Source of the DNA: Acidobacteriota bacterium | GTDB taxonomy: Bacteria > Acidobacteriota > CAIWXX01 | DNA length: 34,408 nt | Direction of reading: 5' to 3' | NCBI GenBank assembly: GCA_016191015.1 | Contig: JACPPM010000313.1 | Location: 1 to 34,408, forward strand | In this document: piece after piece, positions 23,852 to 32,519 of the stretch | Layout of the letters: the number at the start of each line of letters is the position of its first letter | How positions within the stretch are numbered: position 1 is the stretch's first letter | The notes under the pieces: generated by a model | The model's database searches: none | What the model saw: only the letters and a program-made list of their open reading frames with translations | What the model was told of the DNA's origin: nothing | Translations under genes and position numbers: made by a program

Positions 23852-24637
23852 TCAGGTCCCCACGACAAGCCCGCCGTCGACCGAAAGGACGGCGCCGTGG
23901 ACAAACCCGGCCGCATCGGATGCGAGCCAGACATAGGCCTCGGCGATCTCCTCGGGAAGCCCGAGCCGGCCACGAGGCGTTCGGGCGATCATCGACTCGA
24001 TCACCTTCGCGGGCATGTTTCTGAGGATCTCGGTGCCGATGAATCCCGGAGCCACAGCGTTGACCCTGATGTTATGCCGGCCCAGCTCCCGCGACCACGT
24101 GCGAGTCATCCCGATGACAGCGGCCTTCGCCGCCACGTAGTTGGTCTGTCCGAAGTTTCCATACAGCCCGACGACCGAGCTCGCGTTGAGGATGACCCCC
24201 CCGCCGGCGCGGATCATGTGAGGGACCACGGCACGTGTGCAGTGGAAGACCCCTTTCAGGTTGACATTCATGACGGCGTCGAACGCGTCCTCGGCCATCG
24301 TGGACTGGACCTGCCCATCCTTCCACTTGACCAGGACCGCGTCACGCACGATCCCGGCGTTGTTCACGAGGACATCGACGCGTCCCCAGCGATCGACGAT
24401 CTCGGTGACGCCGCGTTCAACCGATACTGCCGCCGAGACGTCAACGCGGCTGAACGCGCACTCGCCTGCAGCGGCGCGGATGGACGATGCGAGCTCGTCG
24501 GCGCCCTTTTCGTCGACATCCCATGCAGCCACGCGCGCGCCTTCGGCGGCAAAGCGCAGCGCCGTCGCCCGCCCGATCCCGGCGGCCGCGCCGGTGACGA
24601 TGACCACTTTCCCCTTGAGTCCTGTTTCTATGGGCAC
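23852..24637 (-). CDS. Short-chain dehydrogenase/reductase (FabG-like)
   Basis: Classical NAD(P)-dependent SDR of 261 residues. TGAAAGIG at 15-22 is the dinucleotide loop, NNAG lies at 92-95, and the catalytic set is S154, Y167 and K171 in the NYVAAKAAV context. PGFIGTEI follows. A short stretch (VLVKWKDGQVQSTMAED) before the NVNLKGVF helix is slightly longer than in typical FabG. The expected reaction is reduction of a 3-oxoacyl thioester, or the reverse oxidation. It is the first gene of the four-gene lipid operon, 106 nt after the TonB-dependent receptor gene, with a hairpin in between. Confidence 0.9.
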   Translation of the reverse strand: MPIETGLKGKVVIVTGAAAGIGRATALRFAAEGARVAAWDVDEKGADELASSIRAAAGECAFSRVDVSAAVSVERGVTEIVDRWGRVDVLVNNAGIVRDAVLVKWKDGQVQSTMAEDAFDAVMNVNLKGVFHCTRAVVPHMIRAGGGVILNASSVVGLYGNFGQTNYVAAKAAVIGMTRTWSRELGRHNIRVNAVAPGFIGTEILRNMPAKVIESMIARTPRGRLGLPEEIAEAYVWLASDAAGFVHGAVLSVDGGLVVGT

Positions 24638-24685
24638 AACGCGAACCTTTCTCCGGATCTGTCATTCAGCAAGAGCCGGACCCGC

Positions 24686-24716
24686 GCGCCACGGCGACTG
24701 TGTGTCACCGTGGCGC
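24686..24716 (-). terminator. Hairpin between receptor gene and lipid operon
   Basis: GCGCCACGG and CCGTGGCGC form a perfect 9-bp stem around a 13-nt loop. No T-run follows on the minus strand, so it may be an attenuator, an RNA-stability element or a weak terminator rather than a full intrinsic terminator. Confidence 0.5.
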
Positions 24717-24743
24717 CCGTTCCTCCGATCTCCGCGTCGCTCC

Positions 24744-27527
24744 TCAGAACGACCACCTCACTCCGAGCTGGATCTCGCGTCCCGGGAAGGTCGCCGAGTA
24801 TTTTCCGAAATTCGGATTCGGCTTGTACGGGGCCGTAGGATTGGCCAGGGTCGGGCCGGACAGGAACTCGGCTGCGTCCACGGTAGCGACGCTGTAGTTG
24901 ACCGTGTTGAGGAGGTTGAAGACCTCGAGAATTCCCTCGATGCGATTCCCGCCGCCGAATTGGAACCCTCGAGTGACCCGCACGGATACCTGCTTGAACG
25001 ACGGCCCGTCTTCACTGTTGCGCCCGACCCCGGCCGGCCGGTCCGAGTTCTTCCCGTCGCCGTTATAGTCGTACCCCAGACGATGGTTCCACGGCTGCCC
25101 CGAGCCATATTCGAAGATCGGCGCCACTGTGAATTGCATTGGCAGGTGGAAGATACCGGTCACAACCATCCGGAAACGCTCATCGCCGCGGCTCCGTCCG
25201 TACTCAGCCTCGATGTTTGCCGGGTCATTGGGGTAGCCGAAGGGGAATTCCGGCGAGAAATCGTCACTGACGTTCTTCTTGTCCGCAACGGTCAGCGAGG
25301 CCGTCAGCATGTGCCCTCCTGTGATCGTTCCGTTGAGACTCATCACCAGAGCCTTGTAGGCCGAGTGGCCCTGGTTGGTGAACGTGTTGATCTGGTCGTA
25401 GGTCTTGTTGGGCCGCCCCGGGGCTGCATTCCCATTCCAGTTCACGTCCCGGATGACGATCTCTTCGTCGCCCCTGACGTAGATCCCTTCGACGTCGAGG
25501 TACATGTTGCTGTCACCGAGCTTGAAGGTGGTGCCCATGCTGACCTGGTCAGCCTGAGGCGCATTCAGAGTGTCGTCGATGAGGGTGATGGCGGGCTTGA
25601 GCGGGATGCCGGTGGTGGTAGGGTTGGCCGGATCGAGCCAGAAGCTCGGAGGCAGACCCAGGATCATCCCGTTCAGCCGCGTGAGGAGCAGCCGGCCGGT
25701 GAGCCCGTTCGATTGCAGCTCGAGGAAAGCCGGAATCAGCAGGTACCGGCCGGCGTACCGGCCGTAGCCGCCGCGAGCGACAACGCGCCCGTCACCTTTG
25801 ACATCCCAGCTTAGACTCACCCTCGGCTGGATGTTGTTCGTATCGCGTTTGCGGCCGTTCGGAACCAGCGGGTGCGTGAAACCCGGGTTATTTCCGCCGG
25901 TATCGATGTCATAACGCACACCCATGCTCAGGTTCAAGTTCGGACGCGGGCGCCAATCATCCTGGATGAAGACCCCGAGGAGAGTCGTGGCTTTCTCGAC
26001 CTCGCTGGAGCCGATCCCATAGAGATAGGCGATCGGGATGCTCCTGTCATCCGTCGCGTACAGAAACAGACCCTTCTCGTACGTGTCGATGCGGGAGATG
26101 TCGTTGATGTGTTGCAGCGAGAAACCTGTCTTCCAGTGATGCTGTCCGTGGTCGAAAAGGACGCTGTCGCGGATCTCGAACTGAGTCCCCTTGCCAAGCA
26201 GATCGCCCAGAATATTTGCACCCGTCCGCAAGGTCGTGCCGTTGGAGAACCACTCGCTCACGGCTTCCGAGTTCGTCGGCTCGAAGTACTTTCTGGAGCC
26301 TACCTGGAAATGAAGGCTGTTGAAAATCCCCGAGGACAGAATCAGATTGTGAGAGAGAGTCAGGTTCCAGTTGTCGCGTCGCAACTCCTGGCCGTACGAT
26401 GCATCCTGGACACCACTCACGCGGAAGTTGTCCTCCCGATATCGCTCGAACACCAGCTTCGCGCTCATGTTCTGCGTGTCGTTGATCGCGTGGTCGAGGC
26501 TGACGAGGGCCAACGTTTGATCGAACGGGTGCTCGATGTCCGCGGCAGTGGACTTGTAGACGCCTCCGGGCCGGAACAGGGCAATGTTGTTCTCGTTGAT
26601 CTGCTCGAACGAGACGAAGAAATGCGTCCGGTCCTTCACGATCGGCCCGCCGATTGTGAATCCATACTGCCCGCGCGAATAGGGAACGTTTGCCTTCTCG
26701 AGCGCCCCTTTCGACCTGAGCTCGTCGGCCCGAAAGAATCCAAAAACCGTCCCCGCAATGTCGTTGGTCCCGGATCGCGTCACAATCGACATCGCCCCGC
26801 CAGCCGACTGGCCGATCTCGGCATCGAACCTGTTGTTGATCACACGGAACTCGCGAATCGCATCCTGCGAAAAACGGGTGCGGGCGAGCCCGAGGGCGGG
26901 ATCGGTGAAATCCACTCCGTCGACGATGATCGCGGATTGACTCGCGTTGCCACTCGACCCGATCACCGGGCCTCCTCCGATGAAACGGAAGTCACCCCGC
27001 TCCCGCTGCACTCCCGGCGCAATGAATGCCAGCCGCTGGAAATCCCGGTCCGGTACCGGCAAGGACTCGATCTGCTCCGGAACGATGTTCGTCGACGAGT
27101 CGGTCTTGTAAACGTCCACGACGGCAGCCTCGGCAGTCACCGTGATGTGCTCGCTCGTCTGCTGCTGCCGCATCGTCGCATTGAGGCGCGCCGTCTGTCC
27201 CACTCGTAGGACCACGTTTTCCTCAAGAAGGGGGGTGAATCCTTCCAACTCGAAGCGCACCGAATATGTGCCCGGCGAAAGCGCCGGGATGTTCGCCGTC
27301 CCCTCGACACCCGTCGTCGTAAACCGCTCGGCCCCCGTCTCCGGACGGGTCACCATCACGGTCACACCCGGCAGCACCTGCTGCTGATCGTCCATGACAA
27401 CGACCTGGATCCGGGCGTCGTTGACCTGTGCCTCGACGTTCCCTGCCGTTCCGCCAATGAACAGCAGCCCCATCATTGCCGCGATGCGGCCCAAAACTCT
27501 GCCCATGACCCTCGTCACTCCCCGCAT
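24744..27527 (-). CDS. TonB-dependent receptor, Oar-like, with N-terminal regulatory domain
   Basis: Outer-membrane receptor of 927 residues from the ATG at 27527, chosen for its GGGAGGAT site and the signal peptide directly after it; the open frame to 27668 adds unlikely residues. The signal peptide ends near GNVEAQ. Residues about 35-115 are a carboxypeptidase-regulatory domain (VVVMDDQQQVLPGVTVMVT). A plug domain follows with IIVDGVDFTDPALG and FSQDAIREFRVINNRFDAEIGQS, then a large beta-barrel ending in LGVRWSF with terminal aromatic residue. Proteins of this design are expanded in Acidobacteriota and import, or possibly export, large or scarce molecules; the ligand is unknown. A consensus promoter lies 189 nt upstream. 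It may be cotranscribed with the lipid operon downstream. Confidence 0.92.
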   Translation of the reverse strand: MRGVTRVMGRVLGRIAAMMGLLFIGGTAGNVEAQVNDARIQVVVMDDQQQVLPGVTVMVTRPETGAERFTTTGVEGTANIPALSPGTYSVRFELEGFTPLLEENVVLRVGQTARLNATMRQQQTSEHITVTAEAAVVDVYKTDSSTNIVPEQIESLPVPDRDFQRLAFIAPGVQRERGDFRFIGGGPVIGSSGNASQSAIIVDGVDFTDPALGLARTRFSQDAIREFRVINNRFDAEIGQSAGGAMSIVTRSGTNDIAGTVFGFFRADELRSKGALEKANVPYSRGQYGFTIGGPIVKDRTHFFVSFEQINENNIALFRPGGVYKSTAADIEHPFDQTLALVSLDHAINDTQNMSAKLVFERYREDNFRVSGVQDASYGQELRRDNWNLTLSHNLILSSGIFNSLHFQVGSRKYFEPTNSEAVSEWFSNGTTLRTGANILGDLLGKGTQFEIRDSVLFDHGQHHWKTGFSLQHINDISRIDTYEKGLFLYATDDRSIPIAYLYGIGSSEVEKATTLLGVFIQDDWRPRPNLNLSMGVRYDIDTGGNNPGFTHPLVPNGRKRDTNNIQPRVSLSWDVKGDGRVVARGGYGRYAGRYLLIPAFLELQSNGLTGRLLLTRLNGMILGLPPSFWLDPANPTTTGIPLKPAITLIDDTLNAPQADQVSMGTTFKLGDSNMYLDVEGIYVRGDEEIVIRDVNWNGNAAPGRPNKTYDQINTFTNQGHSAYKALVMSLNGTITGGHMLTASLTVADKKNVSDDFSPEFPFGYPNDPANIEAEYGRSRGDERFRMVVTGIFHLPMQFTVAPIFEYGSGQPWNHRLGYDYNGDGKNSDRPAGVGRNSEDGPSFKQVSVRVTRGFQFGGGNRIEGILEVFNLLNTVNYSVATVDAAEFLSGPTLANPTAPYKPNPNFGKYSATFPGREIQLGVRWSF

Positions 27528-27715
27528 TCTATCCTCCCTGCACGCGCGCGCTGCGTGATGTCTTGGAAACCCGTTGGGGACCGGATTGTCGTCGGAAGCT
27601 GCGCCGCGCCCTCGCCCATCGGCACCGCTGCCGCTGCCCGTTCCCGCCCTGTTGCTGCTCATCCTCACCTCGTCACGATCAAAACAAACCGAACGCTCGC
27701 TATGTTTTCAGGAAC

Positions 27716-27744
27716 AATATAGGACCGATCCCCGGATTCGTCAA
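27716..27744 (-). promoter_or_regulatory. Sigma-70-type promoter of the TonB-dependent receptor
   Basis: On the minus strand TTGACG (27744-27739) and TATATT (27721-27716) are separated by exactly 17 nt. This implies a leader of about 180 nt before the receptor start. It is the only strong promoter I see ahead of the receptor and lipid operon. Confidence 0.7.
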
Positions 27745-27892
27745 GAGCGAAATCTGTGGATGTCCGGCTTCGGCCTCGAGAAAGCGGAGGTCCTTGAGCT
27801 GCAGCGAGGTTGAGACGAGATGTCTTGCTTCTCGGAAGAAAGGGAAGCGACTTCCCACAACGTCTGGATCTATTCTCTATCGGCCACCTCGA

Positions 27893-28081
27893 TCACGACT
27901 TCTGTCCGATCAACCGGGTCATCGCTCGAATGTCGTCACCAATAATCGCGGCCAGTCCAGCGCGGCCGAGCGCCGCGCGGAGCTCCGTCCTCGCGCCTTC
28001 GAGGGCCAGGTCGAAGTTCCCGAGCATCCAGCTGTAGATTGGACCGAGATGCAGGTCGTAGTGCTGTGCGACGGTGGTCAT
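27893..28081 (-). pseudogene. N-terminal stub of a SAM-dependent methyltransferase
   Basis: The 62-residue frame begins MTTVAQHYDLHLGPIYSWML, a start characteristic of a family of class I methyltransferases (HYDxHLGPIYSWM). After about 45 residues the resemblance ends and the frame closes with RAMTRLIGQKS. The SAM-binding motif I and everything after it are missing. No convincing ribosome site is visible. It is probably a 3'-deleted remnant fused to unrelated sequence, flanked by about 500 nt of gene-less DNA upstream. Confidence 0.6.
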
Positions 28082-28586
28082 GACGACTCGCTCACCGTAG
28101 CGGCGTCTGCAAGCGGGGGCGGGACCAGAGTCAGAAACTCTCCCGCACCAGCTTCTCCGAGCATTCGGGAGTGCGGGGAGCGCCGACCGGTGGGGAGGCC
28201 TGGCTGAGGGGAGCCAGTACCAGTAGCTCACTCACGCACGAGCTCGGAATACGGATTGAAGTCGCCGCAGCCACGATGGGGGGAGCATACGGAGGGCCGT
28301 CGCGGGAGACAAGCTCCACTCGGCTCCACAGCGGGGCTGCGGCAAAGTCTCGAAATCCGCCCATTACGTTCCCGTACCGAGGCCGAAGGCCCGTACCCGG
28401 AATCAGGCATATTGGGGACGGGTACGGGAACGGGTACGAATTGACCGAAGGGGGCGCGGATGTGGCTTTGCCGCTAGCCTTGGGCTCCACAGATCCCGAA
28501 GGCGCCGTATTCAGCCCATTCACACAGGGCACTGCAGAGGCTGTCCGGCGGGGAACCTGCATGCGTCCAGGTTCGTATGGGTAGTC
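28082..28586. repeat. Gene-less region with GTACCCG/CGGGTAC inverted repeats
   Basis: No gene is supported. CGTTCCCGTACC (28367-28378) is the exact reverse complement of GGTACGGGAACG (28421-28432), and CCCGTACCCG (28390-28399) of CGGGTACGGG (28419-28428). Two alternative stems can therefore form. Such GTACCCG-rich units look like a dispersed intergenic repeat family. Confidence 0.6.
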
Positions 28587-30383
28587 ATGATGAGATCACT
28601 CATTCTGTTACGCGGGCTCCTCCTGACCTTCGCGCTGCCATGCTTGGCGACAGAAACACCGCTGCTTGTCATCTTGGAAGAAACCGGACAGAGTCGCGAT
28701 GAGCTTCCAGTCTTGCGGGTGCACCCGGAGAACGCACGCATCGCGGCGCTGCTTCGTCGCGGCTGGGCGGGCCGTATGCTCCGCCTCTACCGGTGGGAAC
28801 AGACCTACCTGCGCAACGAAGGAGGTGGAGAGCCGGAATCCGCGTACTTGTTGCTCTCCAACAACCAGGGTGGCTTCCCCCGCTACGGGTTCTACCTTGG
28901 CGGCGAGGCCAAGCGAAACGCAGCCTATGTGGATTTACATCGTCGCAGTGAGTTGACGGGAGACTGGGGGAGTGTCGACCAGATCTTCCCACATGAGCTC
29001 GGCCACATCCTGCTGAAGCAATTGGGGCGGCTCGAGCTCTCCGGCGGTGCCAACCAGGTCCACGCGATCGGTGTGCGCACCGACCCTGGGGTGGCATTCG
29101 ATGAAGGGTTTGGCGAGCATTTCCAGATACTGGCGCTCGACGATCCTGACGCGGCGCCGGAAACGCGCGCACTCCTCGCAGACCGGCAGGCTCTGTTGAA
29201 GGCGGAGGAAAGACTCGCAGGCTACCGGCGCGACGTGCTGGCGCGGTTTGCACCCTTTGCCCGGCATCGCATGACAACGCCGCTCTGGTTTAGTCAGGTG
29301 GAGGCTGTGATCCGCTACTATTACGTCAAGGCGAACCGGTTTGCCCGTGAGGCTGTTATTCCGGGTGACTTGATTCGGCGTGATCTCTACTCCGCGTATC
29401 TTCTCGACAACGTCATGCCCGGCGATCCACACGGACCCCCGAAATCGCCCGCGCGCATGCTGGCCTCCGAGGGGGTCATCAGTGCGCTGTTGCATCGATG
29501 GGCCACGTCTGCCGAGCTGCGCAACCGCTATCGTGACGATCTTTTCTACGCGCGGTTCGGTGCGACGCGCGCAGAAGTGGGGCCGGCCGAGAACTACTTT
29601 CTGAAATCCTTCTTCGCCATCCACGAGAAGAAGCCTCAAGATGCCGCGCAGTTCGCCGCTGCTTACAAGACCAGCTTTCCGGATGAGGCGAATGCCATCG
29701 CCGCGGCCGTGTCAGAATGCTTCCTTGGGCAGCCCCTGCCCGACGTGCCCGCGATATGGCTGGCCAGCCCGCGCCTGCAGACCGGCACCACGCTCTTCGA
29801 TCAGTTTCGCGGTGTTCCGCGGACCCATACTTTCGATCTGAATGCCGTGTCCATCGTCGATCTCATGTCTGTCCAAGGGATGGACCTCGACACGGCTTCG
29901 GCGGTAGCCAAGTCTGGACCGTTCAAGAATGTGGACGATTTGTCTACGGTGCCGGGTGTGACGCAAGAGCTGGTAGGCCGTTTCCAAGCCATGAAGTCGG
30001 GAATGGCCAAGCTTCAAACCGAGAAGGACCAACTCGAAGCGGAGATCTCGATCAAGGCGATTCTGTACCCCTATCTGTGGCGGATTCTCCTTGCCTGGCT
30101 GACGGCTGGCATCGCGGGAGGGATCCTGTACTGGGGAGTGCGCCGGGCCGGGAGATGGAGATGTCTGGTGAACGGCTTCAGCGCCGCTCTGCCGTCGCTT
30201 TTGATAGGCTGGATGAAGGGAGGGTTCCTTGTACCGATGATCGCACCCCTGATCCTATTCGGGATCCTCGGCGCGGTGTGGACACTCCGGAGGGGACGGA
30301 GTATCAAGCAGTCCGCCGCTGTCTTGCTCGCGTGGTTGGCCGCCGCAATGCCGGGCGTGGCGCTCACTCATCCCTGGCTCTGA
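28587..30383 (+). CDS. Exported HELGH metallopeptidase-like protein with HhH domain and four membrane segments
   Basis: 598 residues. A signal peptide covers about 1-21. Residues about 85-180 include IFPHELGHILLKQLG, an HExxH zinc motif at 136-140, and a downstream glutamate E173 in FDEGFGEHF, which suits a gluzincin-like metal site. A helical middle region follows. Residues about 416-466 form a ComEA-like helix-hairpin-helix (DLNAVSIVDLMSVQGM, then GPFKNVDDLSTVPGV), which in known proteins binds DNA. A short coiled coil leads to four hydrophobic segments (about 492-516, 528-548, 549-567, 577-597). The active part would face the periplasm. I know no named family with this order. It stands alone on its strand with a poor ribosome site; its neighbours are gene remnants. 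Confidence 0.75.
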   Translation: MMRSLILLRGLLLTFALPCLATETPLLVILEETGQSRDELPVLRVHPENARIAALLRRGWAGRMLRLYRWEQTYLRNEGGGEPESAYLLLSNNQGGFPRYGFYLGGEAKRNAAYVDLHRRSELTGDWGSVDQIFPHELGHILLKQLGRLELSGGANQVHAIGVRTDPGVAFDEGFGEHFQILALDDPDAAPETRALLADRQALLKAEERLAGYRRDVLARFAPFARHRMTTPLWFSQVEAVIRYYYVKANRFAREAVIPGDLIRRDLYSAYLLDNVMPGDPHGPPKSPARMLASEGVISALLHRWATSAELRNRYRDDLFYARFGATRAEVGPAENYFLKSFFAIHEKKPQDAAQFAAAYKTSFPDEANAIAAAVSECFLGQPLPDVPAIWLASPRLQTGTTLFDQFRGVPRTHTFDLNAVSIVDLMSVQGMDLDTASAVAKSGPFKNVDDLSTVPGVTQELVGRFQAMKSGMAKLQTEKDQLEAEISIKAILYPYLWRILLAWLTAGIAGGILYWGVRRAGRWRCLVNGFSAALPSLLIGWMKGGFLVPMIAPLILFGILGAVWTLRRGRSIKQSAAVLLAWLAAAMPGVALTHPWL

Positions 30384-30498
30384 CGACACCGCGGCCCGCG
30401 GCTCGCGACACAGAAGCTGATCCACAGCATTCGCGCCGAGGTATCTGCGCCATCTGTTAGTCAATCTGTCGGTAGGAGATCAACCAGGGTTGGGGTAG

Positions 30499-30711
30499 AT
30501 TGGCAACATAGCCAGGAAGAGCCGCACCGAAGAATCCCTCGCACGACTCGGAGAGCTGGGTCGAGGCCCCCTGACTGAGGACGACGTCAAGTACCTTCAG
30601 ACGTCATTGGAGAAGAGAAGTGATCTCGTCGTGGGAAAAGCGGTGAAGATCGTGGCGCAGCGGTACCGACTGGAGCTAGTCGCAGGGCTGAGAGCTAGTC
30701 TCGCCCGGTAG
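30499..30711 (+). pseudogene. N-terminal stub of a HEAT-repeat-like protein
   Basis: A 70-residue open stretch follows directly after an in-frame TAG and has no ATG, GTG or TTG at its head (the first codon is ATT). It reads RKSRTEESLARLGELGRGPL, then VVGKAVKIVAQRYRLELV, and stops at TAG. The pattern matches the start of bacterial HEAT-repeat proteins, whose first helices read roughly SKxxxVVAxAAxIxGE followed by EL. All later repeats are missing. It lies 30 nt before an esterase-like gene and may have lost both its start codon and its body. Confidence 0.5.
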
Positions 30712-30741
30712 GGCGATGTGATCGCCGTCTCGGGAGGAGCA

Positions 30742-31464
30742 GTGAAGGAATATTTGCGCTGGGGAGAGATCCCGACCGTGGTCGTCGCGGCCGGTCGGTT
30801 CGAGGAAGCGGCCTCGCGCGGCACGATCCTGTTTTTCCATGGGCTCGGCGCCGACAAAGAGGCCAACCTCAAAGAGTACCTCAGTCTCAGCCGGCGCGGG
30901 TTCCTCGTCGTGGGCATCGACAACGCCGGCCACGGCCAGCGGCGCTACTCCGACTTCGACGCCCGCTTCGGACCGCAGGCGGCGGCCACGTGGAGAGACC
31001 ATTTCGTCCGCGCTGTGCACGAAACGGCGGTCGGGCTGTCCCCGCTCATCGACGCACTCACCGCCGAGGGCATGGTGCAGGGCGACCGCCTCGGAGCCTG
31101 CGGTATCTCCATGGGGGCGTGCATCGTCTACCGGGCGATGACGTTGGACAAGCGAATCGTCGCCGCGACCGCCATCCTCGGATCCACAGGCAGTCCACAC
31201 CTGCAGCCGGCAAGTTTCTTCCCGGCGGCACTGCTGTCGCAGAACGCGGCGCAGGATGAGGTCGTCGATCCGCGCGAGGCGCGCGACTTCCACACCCGCC
31301 TCACGCCGCTGTACGCATCGATACCGGATCACCAGGCCTACATCGAGCTCGAAGGAGAGGGCCACATGATGAGCGAGAGCGGATGGGGGAAGCTGTGGAA
31401 GAATGCGGTCGAGTGGTTCGAGCGCTTCCTGCCATGTCAGGATCCCAAGCCGTCGCGCCGTTGA
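30742..31464 (+). CDS. Alpha/beta hydrolase, dienelactone-hydrolase/YjfP-like esterase
   Basis: 240 residues from a GTG at 30742, preferred over the GTG at 30718 because GGGAGGAG lies at the right distance before it. There is no signal peptide, so it is cytoplasmic. The visible triad parts are the oxyanion loop LFFHGLGADKE, the nucleophile elbow CGISMGAC with S123, an acid in NAAQDEVVDP, and H in EGEGHMMSES. The GIDNAGHGQR segment after strand four is typical of small prolyl-oligopeptidase/dienelactone-type esterases. The substrate is unknown. It converges with another alpha/beta hydrolase gene, 13 nt between stops, but the two belong to different subfamilies. Confidence 0.85.
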   Translation: MKEYLRWGEIPTVVVAAGRFEEAASRGTILFFHGLGADKEANLKEYLSLSRRGFLVVGIDNAGHGQRRYSDFDARFGPQAAATWRDHFVRAVHETAVGLSPLIDALTAEGMVQGDRLGACGISMGACIVYRAMTLDKRIVAATAILGSTGSPHLQPASFFPAALLSQNAAQDEVVDPREARDFHTRLTPLYASIPDHQAYIELEGEGHMMSESGWGKLWKNAVEWFERFLPCQDPKPSRR

Positions 31465-31477
31465 GCGCCCCGCTCGG

Positions 31478-32518
31478 TCATCCAGGTGGCTCGGTGGGCG
31501 GCGAATCTTCTTTTCTTGAACCCCGTGTCGTGAGGGCACCGAGCCAGGCCGTCACAACCGAGCGGTACTCGGATGGTGCCGATTCGCAGAAGCCGCCGTG
31601 CGCAGCCCCCTGAAATAGATGAAACGTCCCACGCCCATTCATGCCGTCACAAACCGCCCTGGCCTCCGCTACCGTGACTCGCCGGTCTTTACGACCCTGT
31701 AGGACGAGTGCAGGGGAGCGGACAGATCTTGCGTAGTCGACCGGGTTGTGAGCAAAGCCATCGAAACCGTGCTGGATACCGCCCCAGAAGACGAGCATGC
31801 GTGCGAAGGGAAATGCAGGGAGTCCCACTGCGGTGAATCGGTGTCCCACGGTAGTCACCAATCGATCGAATGGACATTCCAGAATGAGTCCCTCCGGTTC
31901 CACAAGGCCATCGGCGACGGCGCGGAGCACAGCAGCGCCTCCCATCGACGTGCCGTAAAGGACAAGTGGTTTCTCCGACGATCCGTCGATTGCCAACCGG
32001 CTCGCCGCCGCCACGTCCTTTGCCTCCTCAACCCCCAATGTGGTCACAGTTCCGTCTGAATCCCCGCACCCGCGAAAATCCACGAGCAAGACGTTCCAAC
32101 CCAGGTCATGGAGGAAGCGCGACTGCGGCAACAGACTCGATCTGCAGGAGCTGTATCCCGGGAACAGGATGACCGTCCCTCTGGGGCAGGGAGAGGGCAC
32201 CCACCAGGTTGCGAGCCGGGTGTTGTCGGATGCGGTGACTATCATTGCGCGATAGTCCAGACCGAGCTCTCGGGGTGTTTTCATATTCCGCGCCTTTGGA
32301 AGGACCGGCCCTGTTACGAGGACGCGGACTTTCTGTCGCAAGGAAAGCGACTCGGGTCGCGGGGTCCGCGTCCCGGCCGTGATGTAATGCGTCATCCGAT
32401 AAGCGTGGATGTACGCGACAGCGTTGGCCAAGAGGAAACATGCGAAGAGAAGCGACATGACTGCCGCCCCACGCAGCCGGAGTCTCCGCTGCACCGTTCC
32501 CAACCGCGAGAATCTCAT
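31478..32518 (-). CDS. Membrane-anchored alpha/beta hydrolase
   Basis: 346 residues from the ATG at 32518, one base after the stop of the ankyrin gene; the longer frame to 32593 lies inside that gene. A single anchor covers about residues 18-38 (GAAVMSLLFACFLLANAVAY), with the catalytic domain expected outside the inner membrane. Marks are VILFPGYSSCRSS, VDFRGCGDSDG, the elbow LYGTSMGGAA with S191, the acid in LQGRKDRRVTV, and H in GAAHGGFCE. This resembles the BEM46/ABHD-like lipase or peptidase group. Tight coupling to an exported ankyrin protein suggests a joint extracytoplasmic function, or an enzyme with its inhibitor or partner. Confidence 0.87.
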   Translation of the reverse strand: MRFSRLGTVQRRLRLRGAAVMSLLFACFLLANAVAYIHAYRMTHYITAGTRTPRPESLSLRQKVRVLVTGPVLPKARNMKTPRELGLDYRAMIVTASDNTRLATWWVPSPCPRGTVILFPGYSSCRSSLLPQSRFLHDLGWNVLLVDFRGCGDSDGTVTTLGVEEAKDVAAASRLAIDGSSEKPLVLYGTSMGGAAVLRAVADGLVEPEGLILECPFDRLVTTVGHRFTAVGLPAFPFARMLVFWGGIQHGFDGFAHNPVDYARSVRSPALVLQGRKDRRVTVAEARAVCDGMNGRGTFHLFQGAAHGGFCESAPSEYRSVVTAWLGALTTRGSRKEDSPPTEPPG

Positions 32519-32519
32519 A

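Noticed and set aside
20381-24637. Direct assignment as oleABCD
   Set aside because: The hydrolase nucleophile is Ser rather than Asp, the SDR is a classical FabG-like enzyme, and the thiolase-fold protein lacks the OleA/FabH His and Asn. Only the class composition matches.
24237-27209. Two long plus-strand frames (24237-25814 and 25872-27209)
   Set aside because: Antisense to the SDR and the TonB-dependent receptor; no start signals or recognisable motifs.
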